Shown: positions 1 to 11,353 of the stretch, piece after piece
Layout of the letters: each line of letters begins with the position of its first letter
How positions within the stretch are numbered: the stretch's first letter is position 1
Assembly: GCA_964059195.1 (NCBI GenBank)
Contig: CAXKWD010000007.1
Coordinates: 156,969,269-157,033,268 of the forward strand
Length of the DNA: 64,000 bases
Direction of reading: 5' to 3'
Source of the DNA: Ectobius pallidus
Taxonomy: Eukaryota > Arthropoda > Insecta > Blattodea > Ectobiidae
Notes under the pieces: generated by a model
What the model was told of the DNA's origin: nothing
What the model saw: only the letters and a program-made list of their open reading frames with translations
The model's database searches: none
Program-made: the position numbers and the translations under genes

Positions 1-64
1 GGGGGGTTTAATATAATCTTTTCATCAGAATACATCATTTTATAATATTTTAAAATTATATATG

Positions 65-555
65 CAGGGTGTTAATGAATAACGCCGAAATATTTTACCT
101 GTGTATAGGCAAGCAACTTTTATTAGGAGATTTTTGTACTATGGATTCAGTTTTTCCTGTTACAGCATACAATCTTCCAAGGCATGACCGCCACTGACTT
201 CTAACATTTGGAAAAAATGCAAAACAAAGGAACTTCGTTGTTAATACTGGAGTTATGAATAAAATAACTAATGCAGTGGTGGCTAGTCATGTGATTAGTC
301 TCAAATTTTGGAGAATATGGAAACCTGTTGATGAAAGATTATGATTCTGGTTTTTATCGATCACTAAGAAGTCATGAAGTAAATTTAATGAAATTTGTAA
401 ATAATTGTCATTACTGAGCACCAAATTGTAATGATTTAATGCCCTGTGGCATAGATATTTTACGCGATAGAGAAAAAATCTCCTAATAAAAGTTGCTTGT
501 CCATGTCCCCTCTATACACAGGTAAAATATTTCGGTGTTATTCTTGAACACTCTG
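65..555. mobile_element. hAT-like MITE with 8-bp target duplication
   Basis: A 491-bp non-autonomous element. It starts CAGGGTGTT and ends with the inverse of CAGAGTGTTC; the terminal inverted repeats run about 70 bp with small gaps. The 8-mer TATATATG flanks it on both sides (57-64 and 556-563). The CAG start and 8-bp duplication fit hAT elements. No transposase frame is visible inside. Confidence 0.75.
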
Positions 556-563
556 TATATATG

Positions 564-992
564 CCTATATATTTTATGTCTTATAAGACGACCCCGGGGT
601 TTCGGGGCCCCTTTTTTTGATAAAACTATCGTCTTTTCTATGGAAATATACGGTGTTCTTTGTGTTAAACAATTGCAGTTGATCTGTAGAATGAATTGTA
701 GTTAATATGGGATGGATTTGCATATAGTAGAGAGGAATGCGGGAAGTGAAACAGGCTGAGCATTGTGCTGGAGTAATTAAGACACGAGACTGCTTGCTAT
801 GCTCAATGATTAATGTCAGGTAACTATGTGTTGAGCGTCTGAGGTATGCGCCGTAATGAAGTCTTGGGGGTTAAGGACTGGCGTGCAATTCTCATCCTAT
901 AGACCAGGAATCAGTCCCCGGATATTAACTTATCAGTTTTAATTTTCCTGCAAGACAATTTCAATAGGATGAAATTTTTAGAGATAAATAAA
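564..992. other. No gene seen
   Basis: A unique-looking AT-rich stretch with a short GC-rich inverted motif near 590-612. I see no coding frame, RNA gene or repeat end here. Confidence 0.5.
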
Positions 993-1689
993 TTAAGGTA
1001 AACTGATGTAACAAAGTGCCAGTATGCTTTCGTTTAATCAGTTAAAATTGCAATTATGATATGCAGAAAATAAGTTTTTTTAAAAATTGATTTCCGAGGT
1101 AAGCTCCAGATTCATTCATTAAGGTAGAACAAAAGTCTAGTTTTTTTTAAATCAGATTTAAATCGTCCAGCATCAGCAGAACTATACAGATTTATGATAT
1201 CTTGACAATCGCACATTCACATAAAAATACAAAAAAGATATGTCAAATTGACCGGCTACGGAATTTGAACCATGAACAACCAGAATGATACCTCGCTCAG
1301 TTTAACGATCTACTTTCATAATCGTATGTGAAAGAATAGTGTTATCATAGCTAACTGTATTCCAATTTCCAAAGCCGTATATGAATACTGTAAAACAATA
1401 ATATATTATCATGATAACTAATTTGCATTTGATAAATTCTTTCTATTATATTACCATAAAATAGGCACTAAATTGGGGTTTACTCCGGTACCGGTAAACC
1501 GATTTGGTCAAATATCTATAGGCTTCTTCCCATGGACATTACACATGCGTACCGTATACCAAGTTTCATTAAAATCAGATAAAGCGTTTTTGAGTTATCG
1601 CGCGTACAGACACACGGCCAAACTGACAGACAGATAGCCAGATATTTTCCCATCCCCACACAATCTCACAAAGTACCATACTGGCACTT
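993..1689 (-). mobile_element. HINE-A (Helentron-like) copy, one internal unit
   Basis: A member of the family best seen at 25842-27171 and 42901-44055. On the minus strand it begins with AAGTGCCAGTATG and ends with a degraded hairpin end. AATAAA lies at 987-992. It carries a single copy of the roughly 150-bp internal unit (from about 1471) and a degenerate tRNA-like B box near 1262. Confidence 0.6.
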
Positions 1690-1857
1690 AATGATGGTAG
1701 CCTACATATTCCTTACTGCCACAAAATAGCGCTCTGGGAGTTCAAAGTCATCAGTTGCATTTATAACGAGTAATAACCAAAACTAGTAGCCCTAGTTGAA
1801 ATTATTGTAGTCTATATTTAACCTCTGTATTTTCTAACTAACAATATTTATAAATGA

Positions 1858-2667
1858 CTTGCTTATAAGACCCGGTGTCACCCGTGTTTTTTATTTTGTA
1901 ATTGGAAATTAACTTATGAAGGACTTTCGATTTTTAAATTCTAGGTCCTTATATAGGTATTTAGAATTTGAAATAGGAAGAACGATTTATCACACTCAAA
2001 CTATTCCCTCAGAAAAGTTTTGTATAGCTTTTTATGGCTCATAGAGGATGTAGAATTTTGCATCCCATCGCTTGTACACAGCAAGCCTGGTAGGGGTTCA
2101 AATAAGAAGAAACAGACATTTCGGTAACATTAAATTGTATTGTCTTTGCGGAATATTTATTTCTCACTCTCATGTTACCATAAAACCGTTTTGGGGATGA
2201 AATTAAACAGAAATGCAATATAACTTCTCTCCCCAAAACATATTACCACACCTCGTATTGTTTTCTCTATGTCCAGGGTAGAGAAAGTTATGTGACTGCA
2301 TTATTTTCGTGGATTTCATTCTTTAATATTTATTAATAACATAAATTATATTGATAGCTTCTCTAATTTGTCAAAGTTCCGTTTCATTTATTTCCAACCT
2401 CATCTGAGACTACTGGCAACAACGCACTGTTGTCATGTGAACTGTGATTTGGATTTGATAATTCTGTGTAAAAAGAGATTAAGTATTCTCAAAAACATTT
2501 GATATTTGGCATTTAAAATCAAAATTTTTCAAAGCCCTTTCTTAGTGAGCACTTACATTATGAAACGAAGGTACTGTCAAAATTCCAAGTCTCTACCTAT
2601 TATAGTTTAGGCTCTACGTTGATTCTCTGTCATTAAGTCAGTCAGTAAGGACAAAGCCTTTTATATA
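1858..2667 (-). mobile_element. Non-autonomous Helitron H1, split by H2
   Basis: The 3' end on the minus strand is a hairpin of the type CCCGGGCGACGCCGGG followed about 8 nt later by a degraded CTAG (CAAG here). The preceding plus-strand base is A, as Helitrons require. Its 5' tip is interrupted by H2 and resumes at 3516-3525. About 820 bp, no coding capacity. Sister copies lie at 2668, 9838, 34753, 50192 and 56281. Confidence 0.7.
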
Positions 2668-3515
2668 CTAGCTTAAAAGACCCGGCGTCGCCCGGGTTTT
2701 GTATTTTGTAATTGGAAATTAGCTTATGAAGGATTTTCAATTTTAAATTCTAGGTCCTTATATAGGCATTTATAATTTGAAATAGGAAGAACGACTTATT
2801 ACACTCAAACTATTCCCTCAGAAAACGCTTGATATCATTTTTTATGGCTCATAGAGGATCTAGAATTTTGCATCCCATCGCTTGTACAGTGCACAGCAAG
2901 CCTGGTAGTAGAGGTTTAAATAAGAAGAAACAGAAATTCCTGTAACACAAAATTGTAATATCGAGGCGGGAAATTTCCCACTCTTATGTTACCATAAAGC
3001 CGTTTTGGAGATGAAATTAAACAGAAAGCATTATCACTTTCATACTTTTCTCTCCAAAAACCTGCGATATAATATAATAATATACACATTACCATACCTC
3101 GTTTTGTTTTCTCTATGTCCAGGGTAGAGAAAGTTATGTGATTCCATTATTTTAGTGGATTTCATTCTGTAATATTTATTTATAACATGAATTATTTTGA
3201 TAACTTCTCTTATTTGTCAAAAGTGCATTTCATTTGTTTTTTCCAAGCCCACCTGATACCATTTGGCAACAATATATTCTGTGATTTGGAATGGATAATT
3301 CTATGTAAAAAGGGATTAAGTATTTTCAAAAACATTTAATTTTTGGCATTTAGAATCAGAATTTTTCAAAATCCTTTCTTAGTGAGCACCTACATTATGA
3401 AACGAAGGTACTGTCAAAATTCCAAGTCTCTACCTGTTATAGTTTAGGCTGTACGTTGATTCCTGTCATTCAGTCAATCAGTCAGTCAGGACAAAGCCTT
3501 TTATATATATAGAGA
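2668..3515 (-). mobile_element. Non-autonomous Helitron H2, inserted in H1
   Basis: An 848-bp Helitron. On the minus strand it reads 5' TCTCTATATATATAAAAGG ... hairpin ... CTAG 3'. It sits exactly between A (2667) and T (3516), the canonical Helitron target. The flanks join to restore the 5' end of H1, so it landed inside that older copy. No Rep/helicase frame is present. Confidence 0.8.
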
Positions 3516-3525
3516 TAGAGAGAGA

Positions 3526-4016
3526 TTTGTATTTTGTATGTGTAGGCCTACTTGAATTCTGAGTAAAAAAGCTTAAATATTTTGGGCCACTTACACAATA
3601 TTCCTGTAAAATTTGGCATATTTCAGTAGCGTACTTCCTTAAATAGGATGAAAACAATTCATGAGGTAATCTATCTGAATACTAGTTTAACTTAGAAATA
3701 TTTGAATTGAATACTCGTATCTCTGCGAGACTTTACCACAGAAGGAGTCCACGATGATTTCAAAAATGAGTCCAAATCTCTTTGAGCTGTGTTTGTGATG
3801 GAAAAATTAAGGAGCTTCCCCCATTAATATGCTCTCCCTTTTCTTTCTTTCCGTTAATACTTTTCGTTGAATTAAAAAAAAAGCATCACCAAATTAGGGT
3901 GCCTCAGATTCTGTATAACTTAAGTTATATAAAATAACATGTCCTAACTGACTGACTAATTCATTATCACCCGAACGGAACTGCAGAAGCTACAATTATG
4001 AAATTTGGTCAAAAGT
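3526..4016. other. No gene seen
   Basis: An AT-rich stretch with one TAGGCCTA octamer (3543-3550). No coding frame or repeat boundary recognised. Confidence 0.5.
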
Positions 4017-4070
4017 TTTATTGAATGCCAGAATGGTACTTTATGAGATTGTGTGGAGGACGGAAAATGT

Positions 4071-4354
4071 CTTTTTGCACTCCTTAGCTAGTAAGTGTTT
4101 CTTACGACAGTTGTTTACATGGCTCGTAACTTGACATTACCACACGCAATCTTGTTGCTAGGGGCGACGGGCGGAAAGTGAATTGTTGCTAGGGGCGACG
4201 GGCGGAAAGTTACTTTTTGCACTCCTTAGCTAGTAAGTGTTTCTTACGACAGTTGTTTACATGGCTCGTAACTTGACATTACCACACGCAATCTTGTTGC
4301 TAGGGGCGACGGGCGGAAAGTGAATTGTTGCTAGGGGCGACGGGCGGAAAGTTA
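4071..4354. repeat. Perfect tandem duplication of 142 bp
   Basis: The segments 4071-4212 and 4213-4354 appear identical. Each contains two copies of a shorter block, TTGCTAGGGGCGACGGGCGG. Perfect identity suggests a very recent duplication within element D. Confidence 0.85.
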
Positions 4355-4695
4355 CTTTACCGCCCGCAAATGCTTATTTGCGAGCAGAAATGACCAAGGC
4401 CTCCCCGCTTTATAAATATTCGGTTGCCATAAACAATAACAAATGCGAATCCCTTTCTGAAATAAGCACCATTCTTCAAGTCTGTATTTACATAATATTT
4501 TCAGGTAATATCACAATTAATATAATTAAATTGATATAAGTAACCGTCGTGCAAAAAATAGCATGCAACACACGGACCGTAAAGGCATTTACGGGTCTCG
4601 AAAACTTAAAAACCCTCGGCTGCGCCTCGGGTTTTCAATCTGTTTCCTCGACCCGTAAACGTGCCTTTCCGCCCTTGTGTCGCAATATACGAGTA
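4072..4695 (-). mobile_element. Element D (hairpin-rich repeat), copy 1
   Basis: Related to 20727-21196 and 21603-22072. Between about 4560 and 4690 it carries a GC-rich imperfect hairpin (ACGGGTC...GACCCGT around AAAACCC...GGGTTTT) next to GCATGC and TTTTTTGCAC. I do not recognise the superfamily. The termini are uncertain. It is inserted in a HINE-A copy. Confidence 0.45.
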
Positions 4696-5184
4696 CTATT
4701 CCGTCTTTCCATCCGTGAGTCTGTACGAGTGATAACTCGAATACGTTTTATCGGATTTTCATGAAACTTGGTATACGTATTTATAACGTCCATGGGAAGA
4801 AGCCTATTGATTTTGGACCAAATCTGTTGACCGATACCGGATTAATGCCCAATTTAGTGCCTACTTGATGGTAGTATATTAGAAGGAATTTATCAAATGC
4901 AATTCAGTTCTCATGACAACATATTGTTTTACAGTGTTCATATACGGTTTTGGAAGTTGCAATACATTTAGCTATGACAAATAACACTTACCACATATTC
5001 TTTCACATATGCTTATCAAACTAGACTTTTGTTCTTTCGTAAGCCGTGCTTAATGCATAAATCTGGAGCTTGACTCGGAAATCGATTAGAAATGTAACTT
5101 ATTTTCTGCATATCATAATTGCAATTATCACTGATTAAACAAAGACATCCGGCACTTTGTTACATCAGTTTACCTGATTTTATT

Positions 5185-5597
5185 CTATTAATGCATTCTT
5201 TACATCTATAGTAAGATTCGAAGAGGCCATAGTGAAGTAGGGTTGATTTCCACTCCAAAAGCTCCGGTATCTTGCGAGGAAGTGTCAGGTCGGGTATTCT
5301 CTCCATCTTAATGCATCTATCTACATGTCTTGTATATTGAAGCCGGCATCTGCATATTACAAGGCGCACACAAGTATGCAGCACATGTTACCATCCCATC
5401 TATTTAACCATTCTTAATAAGTTACTTATGAATAGAAATTAGAAAATCTTTAAATGTCTGGCCTACTAATTCAGTTTCTTGTACATGCATTACTTAGCAC
5501 GTAAATGGTAAATGCATGCATTTTAAAGAAAAACTGTAAATACAAGAGCTGGGTAGATTTATCTCCTTTATTTAACGAATGTTTAGCTTAAAATATG
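5185..5597. other. Flank of HINE-A; weak open frame on minus strand
   Basis: The minus strand from about 5370 to 5185 is open and somewhat richer in GC than its surroundings. It contains a peptide with PRKIPELLEWKSTLLHY-like composition. I recognise no family, and it may be a decayed exon or chance. The rest has no feature. Confidence 0.25.
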
Positions 5598-7010
5598 TAC
5601 CGTATTTTACGTTCCATAAGAGGCACGTTTTTACCTTCAAAACAGAGCCTTGAATGTTGGGTGCATCTAATGGTCCGAAGTACAATAAAAAATTAAAATT
5701 ATGGTAAAAATTGCTGGAATTTCATAGTTATAAAGGTGTTGTAAACGAAAAGATATTTACAAATTTTGGCACAGAAAATAGGAATGTTGAGTACTTTTAT
5801 ATAAAAGGAGTTGTCTCTGCCGGGTGGTTTAAATAAAGGCAATGACCTCTAAACAGCCTTGTCCCGTTACACTTACCGTATGCTGAATTGTGGGTTAGAG
5901 GGCGTAAAAGTATTTTCAGTATTTTATGAGAAATCAGTTCAGTTGTTAAAATTTACTCGATGCCACCTGTACAGAAGAGATTTTCGTACAACGCAGGTTT
6001 TAAGTTAGTAGTGATTTACATTGATTCCACTGTACAAGGTTATAATTTGTTTATGCAATTACCTTTTGAATTTTTACTTCCTCTGCCCGTACCATAGGTA
6101 CTATAAGTAGAGGAAGTATTGTTTTCGACCCTAAAATTCGAAGTTGAGTTTTTAGCATATATACACGTTTCAAGGCCCCCTGAATCCAAAAATACTATTT
6201 TTGGAAACATGTCTGTGTGTGTGTCTGTGTGTCTGTCTGTCTGTGTGGAAGTTTGTGAACAGGCTAGCTCCGAAACGGAGAATCGTATGAAAACAAAATT
6301 TCGTATTTGGGTCAGGTACCTTCTGAAGATGTGATTCGAAGATTGGCGACAAATTTCTCTTATTTTTAAGGGGACTTTACATGAAGAAATTTTCGTTTTT
6401 CGCGATTTTCTCGAAAACGGCTCTAACGACTCTAACGACTTTCTTTAAAATTTGCACATGTGTTTCTTTTACTGAGAGCTAAACCTTTTATTTGAAACTT
6501 TTTTTCGAAAAAATTCTCTGAGGGTAGTTACAAGCCACCCACTGTTCACCCACTGTTTGTAGAAATTTTGTCTTGCGTGATGAACAACTGAATACACGCT
6601 CTTTCATGGCCTCTTATTCTATAAAAGAATGTAAAGTGAGAAAGTTGTATTGTTGGCCATGCATAGAGTAAATATATGAGGGAAATATTCGATGAAGTTC
6701 GGAAATTATTCTTTACGGCGGAAAGTTCAATAAACGTCTGCAGTCACTTGTTCTTTTTTTTTTTAAGTTTGTTATATAGCCTTGCGCTTTTAGTCGCATC
6801 ATTGAAAGAAGAGGTATTTATAGGATAATTAGCGTAAAAATGTGTTTTGAGATTCTGTAAAAGGATATGTGAATACTACTTTTATTTGGGCAGAGGAAGT
6901 TATGTGATATTCACATCAGATTTTTTCGTTTAGAATCACATTAAATTTCCATCCTAAAACTAAGGTGCGTCTTATGGTCCGGAGCGTCTTATAGTCCGTA
7001 AAATACAGTA
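5598..7010. mobile_element. TA-flanked MITE (CYGTATTTTACG termini)
   Basis: The left end is TACCGTATTTTACG and the inverse of the right end is TACTGTATTTTACG. The motif GGTCCG(A/G)AG recurs in both arms. TA lies at each outer edge, fitting a Tc1/mariner-type duplication. It contains HINE-B copy 1 as a later insertion. No transposase is visible. Confidence 0.6.
6076..6919 (+). mobile_element. HINE-B copy 1
   Basis: Starts ACTTCCTCTGCCC. The inverse motif GGGCAGAGGAAGT sits about 20 nt before the 3' end, followed by a small hairpin (TGTGA...TCACA) and ATCAG. ATTTTT lies on both sides. Sister copies are at 13921-14750 and 23210-24095. The (TGTG/TCTG)n tract near 6215-6245 is internal. Non-coding. 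Confidence 0.6.
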
Positions 7011-7050
7011 TATTGCTAAATGGGAGTATAATAGGTAACTGATATAATTA

Positions 7051-7856
7051 CTAGCAGGGGCCCGCTGCTTCGGCCGCGATTATTTACTCAACTGCTAGAT
7101 GTTTAAGTCATTTATTTAACAGAAAAACAATTAAATCAATTAATCTATTAACACTGACATCGTTTTTACATAAATTGAAGGAATTACGCAATTTTATTCT
7201 TAATTATGTTGGATAACGTATAAATAATTAAGAGAAAAAACGAATCATATGCTGCCATATGGTAATAAAAATTCGGAATGAAACGATTAAAATTAATAAG
7301 ATTCATGAACCTTACCAAATCGTGCATAAACAATTTTATTACAACAAACAACTAAAAACCAGGCTTCGAGGTGAAATTCACGAACAAAGTCCAACACTGG
7401 GAGGGGGGAAAGACCTTAAATTCGAGTTTCCTAGCCCAAAACCTCGTATAGTGAGTTTTGTCCAAATTATTCAATGTTTTCCCATTTAGGCGTGCATTTA
7501 TGATCCCCTTCTGTCCACCTATGTAAAAAAGAATCAGACATCTCCGAATCGTAAACAAATAAATCAAGATAGCAACCGAGCAAGGCTATCTTGAATTAAT
7601 TTCACAATTGAATACTGTCTTGCTAAAAGGAAGATTTTACACAACAAAGAAATTGCTCGTGTGCTTCTTATGAAAGGTATTTAGTATTTTATTTTTGGCA
7701 TTAAAAATCAAAATATTGCAAAATCCTTTCTTGCTTTTCATTTACATTATGAAGCGAAGGTATTGTCAAAATCCCATGTCTCTACCTATTAGGCCTATAG
7801 TTTATGCTCTACGTTGATTCTCTGTCAGTCAGTCAGGACAAAGCCGCTTGTATAGA
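7051..7856 (-). mobile_element. Chimeric non-autonomous Helitron H3
   Basis: The 3' end (7051 side) has CTAG preceded by A and a hairpin like that of H4 (8709). The 5' end (7856 side) instead matches the H1/H8 family (GGCTTTGTCCTGAC-like start and the block ending near 7850). The body switches family in between. A GGCCTA insertion lies at 7790-7797. Confidence 0.5.
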
Positions 7857-7861
7857 ATACA

Positions 7862-7911
<50 letters not shown>

Positions 7912-7924
7912 TGTATTCTACTGT

Positions 7925-7982
<58 letters not shown>

Positions 7983-8030
7983 CGTATATAGGAAATATAT
8001 ATATATACGTATATAGGAAATATCCCATTC
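7857..8030. repeat. (TA)n microsatellite
   Basis: Two long TA runs separated by a duplicated ACTGTATTCT motif. Open frames across it are artefacts. Confidence 0.9.
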
Positions 8031-8708
8031 GATTTCAGGATATTATAGTAGAATTAGTAAAACATGTAATTTTAGGGCCTATATAGATTTATTATAGCAC
8101 TTCGATTCTGTTACCTCAAATGCAATTATTGATAATCGCAGGTTCTGACAGTCAAGAAATCATTACCTATCAAGCTCTGTATTTTATTTATTTATTTATT
8201 TATTTATTTAGGACCTATTGTGAATTTATTTATTTACTGTAAATTCATTGCTATCGTAGTGAAAAACAATGTATGATAGCCCTTACCTTAGTTCCTAAAG
8301 TAATTTTGGATATTGGACACTCATACCAAAATAATTCAGAAATTTTTATCGTTAATAGGCCTAACTTTATTATTAAGCAATCGAATTTATTGATCTTGTC
8401 CAGTCAGTTTGTGAAATGTATGACACAATTATCACAAATTTACAGAATTACTACCAACTACTTTCATTAATAACCAGTAGAGTGCGCATCACTCAGTGCT
8501 CTCTGCTACCATCTGGTAACGGAATGAGTAACTACATGAATTGATTGATGTACCTGAGATCCCGCTAATTATAAGAAATCTGAAAAATAGTTCTTATCTT
8601 ATTCAAATGACCGAAATAGTCCCTCACAACGAAAAGACAGACGGGAATTTGTTTTATTACTTACTTATTTCTGCCTTTTATTAGTTCTCTTATCTCTTTA
8701 TTTAATTA
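8031..8708. other. No gene seen; (TTTA)n tract
   Basis: AT-rich DNA with a TTTA microsatellite at about 8174-8212 and a TAGGCCTA octamer near 8355. No supported gene. Confidence 0.5.
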
Positions 8709-9155
8709 CTAGCATGTTGCCGCGGCTTCGCCCGCGCTTATTAGTTCGACGGCTAATTTTGTAAAATCATTTATTTAACAGAAAAATATTTAAAACATTT
8801 TTATTAACGAAATAATTTGCCCTGTGCAAAGAGCTATATGACTTCCAAATGTAACGTATGAGGTGCTTTCCAATGTCCTGTCCTGGTGATGAAATCTTTT
8901 TTACGGAGCTTCTTTATAAACTATATTAAGAGTCCTTCCTTGAAAAATATTAGCCCCAAATATCTCGTTTTTTGACAGTTTTTCACTCATAACTCGCGAA
9001 CGAAAGCGAAAATTAAAAATCCGGTTTCGAGATGCATTTTTCCACCCTTCAGTCCATCAGTGCTTAAACTTTCATATTTCTGCGTGCAGTAGATTTCGCT
9101 GGGCATCGAGTACAGACAGACAGAAAGGCAATCACTTCATCTTATTATGTATAGA
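8709..9155 (-). mobile_element. Non-autonomous Helitron H4
   Basis: A 447-bp Helitron of a second family. On the minus strand it runs from 5' TCTATACATAATAAG to a 3' end with hairpin CGCGGGCGAAGCCGCGG followed by CTAG. The flanking bases are A and T as expected (8708 A, 9156 T on the plus strand). Confidence 0.8.
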
Positions 9156-9837
9156 TTTATTTATTTACTTTTCTTCATCTCTCATCTTTCTTTCTGACCT
9201 TTCTTTCTCATTCTCTTCCTTTGTTTCTTCCGTTCGTCGTTGATTTCTTTCTATACTTTTCTTTCTCTACTTTTCTTTCTTTCTTTCTTTCTTTTGAAAT
9301 GAAGATATTACTATGAATATGTCGTTCATGCAAGCTTTTGGGTCATCAACCGCATATCAGCATTTTGAGTCTGCGTTTCTCACTTTAGTACCTGTTTCAA
9401 GATATTATATCTGAAGAAGGTGAAGTAGAAAAGATAAAGAAGAAGGAACGGTATGCAAAGCTATCGAAAAGGAATTTTTCTGGAATATGGATATCGAAAG
9501 TGGAACAAGACTCATATGAGGTATTAGTCACACATTGAGAGATTGTTCTAGCTGGTGCTATGCCAGGAATGCGAGCGCCTCTATTGGCGAATTCTGGTAC
9601 TACATCCTCCGTCTCGATTCACGAAATTAGTTTCACATAGTTTAAGGAATCCTCCTTCCTACTATCGGAGTAACAAAAGAACAGCAATATCTGCCTACAT
9701 AGATGCAATTTTTAATATTATTGCACAGTAAGTCACTGGAATCACTAAGATGGTTAATAGGTAATTAGGTAGGATACGTCCAGAAGAAACAATGCTTTTA
9801 ACAGAACCTTTAACTAGCAGGCATAATGAACCTATTA
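9156..9837. other. No gene seen; CT-rich low complexity
   Basis: A T/C-rich low-complexity stretch, including (TTTC)n near 9270-9295, followed by unique DNA with no recognisable frame. Confidence 0.5.
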
Positions 9838-10629
9838 ATGTTTTGGAATTTTGACAGTAGGCCTACCTTCGTTTCATAATTTAAGTGCTCACTAAGAAAG
9901 GATTTTGAAAAACTTTGATTTTAAATGCCAAAAATAAAATGTTTCAGAGGAGACATAATACCATTTTGCACAGAATCATCGAATCCAAATCACATTCCAT
10001 GTACAGTTCACATGACAACAGTGTATTGTTGGCTGTGGTCACAGGTAGGTTTGGAAATAAATGAAACAGGACTTTGACAAATTAGAGAAGCTATCAATAT
10101 AATTCGTGTCATAAATAAATGTTGAAGAATGAAATTCACGAAAATAATGCACATTGTGCTGCAGTCACATAACTTTCTCTACCCTGGACATAGAGAATAC
10201 CATGCGAGGTATGGCAATATGTATATGATTAAATCCCAGGTTTTTGGGGAGGGAAATGTGAAAGTGATATTGAATTTCTTTTTAATTTCATCCCCGAAAC
10301 GGTTGTAAGGTAACATGAGAGTGAGGAATATGTTCCGCAAAGACAATACAATTTTATGTTCCGGAATTTATGTTTCTTCTTATTTCAACTCCTACCAGGC
10401 TTGGTGTGTAGAAGCGATGGGATGCAAAATTCTACATCCTCTGGAACCATAACAAGCTATATCAAGGTGTTTTCTGAGGGAATGGTTGGAATGTGATAAG
10501 TCGTTCTTCTTCATTTCAAATTCTAAATACCTATATAAGGACCTATAATTTGAAAATCGAAAGTCATTCATAAGTTAATTTCAAATTACAAAACACAAAA
10601 CCTGCTCGACGCCGGGCCTTTTAAGTTAG
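9838..10629 (+). mobile_element. Helitron H5, 5'-truncated
   Basis: Same family as H8 (56281). The body from TTTTGGAATTTTGACAG to the 3' hairpin CTCGACGCCGGG is present, followed by TTAG (a decayed CTAG) and T. The 5' TC end is missing. It carries a GGCCTA insertion (TAGGCCTA at 9858-9865) absent from sister copies. Confidence 0.7.
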
Positions 10630-11185
10630 TATAATATAAGCCTGATGTAGGCCTGTAGTAATTTTCATAGTTTATCTAAGTTTTGTAAAAATGTATTTTC
10701 TGCTTTGTTATAAGTTAAGGAACTGTATAATTATTTTTTTTTTACTGTCTCGTTTTGGGGAGACTTCCCCTAACTGTAATAATAAGAATGGTAATTTTCT
10801 TTCTCGCTATGAATGGAAATCAATATACACTGCTTCTTCCCAGAATCACAATATCAGCACAATGGTCGCGTCAGCAGACACCTCCTTTTTCATTTTCGAT
10901 GCTATTCCCTATTTTATTAAGACGCGGTATGGGTGCTTCCAACTACTGGAGTTCCGGGAATCATTGTATTCAATTATGGAACCGTTTCTCTTTTATCTCG
11001 AATTGCTTGCACATAATTATTGCTTAACTATCTTTTAATCAATTAAGAAATGTATTTTTTTGTCGACCATACTATAGTAGGCTTATTATATGTGACGTGA
11101 CAGTAACTTAATATCAATTAAAGTACAGATTTTCATTAAATCACTGGCATGGTATCGATTTATATCAAACAGTAATTATAATTAG
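10630..11185. other. No recognised gene; two overlapping open frames
   Basis: Plus-strand frames at 10691-11038 (115 codons) and 10755-11027 (90 codons) overlap in different frames. Neither shows a domain I recognise. Chance frames or a decayed repeat are the simplest reading. Confidence 0.3.
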
Positions 11186-11353
11186 ATCAGTTCTGTTCGT
11201 GTTAATTTTGAAATTGTAAGTTACTAAATTTAGTTAATTTCCTGTTTTAAATAATTTTAGGGTATTTTTGAATGATTTTAGGTCACAAATGCTTTGCTTA
11301 TAGAGCACTTTTTTTCTTTTTTAATTTATAGGTTACCAAAATCCTGGCCCTAA

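Larger units (their letters stand above)
4023..5178 (+). mobile_element. HINE-A copy carrying nested element D
   Basis: A plus-orientation HINE-A. It starts with a mutated subterminal repeat (GAATGCCAGAATGG) and ends ...GTTTACCTGAT. TTTATT flanks both sides (4017-4022 and 5179-5184). Element D occupies about 4072-4695. One roughly 150-bp internal unit remains (about 4720-4870). Confidence 0.65.

Noticed and set aside
7804..8016. 70-codon frame of alternating Ile/Tyr
   Set aside because: It is a reading of the TA microsatellite.
10691..11038. Two overlapping frames possibly encoding a membrane protein
   Set aside because: Overlap in different frames, no family recognised, no splice or promoter context. 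Kept only as a note.
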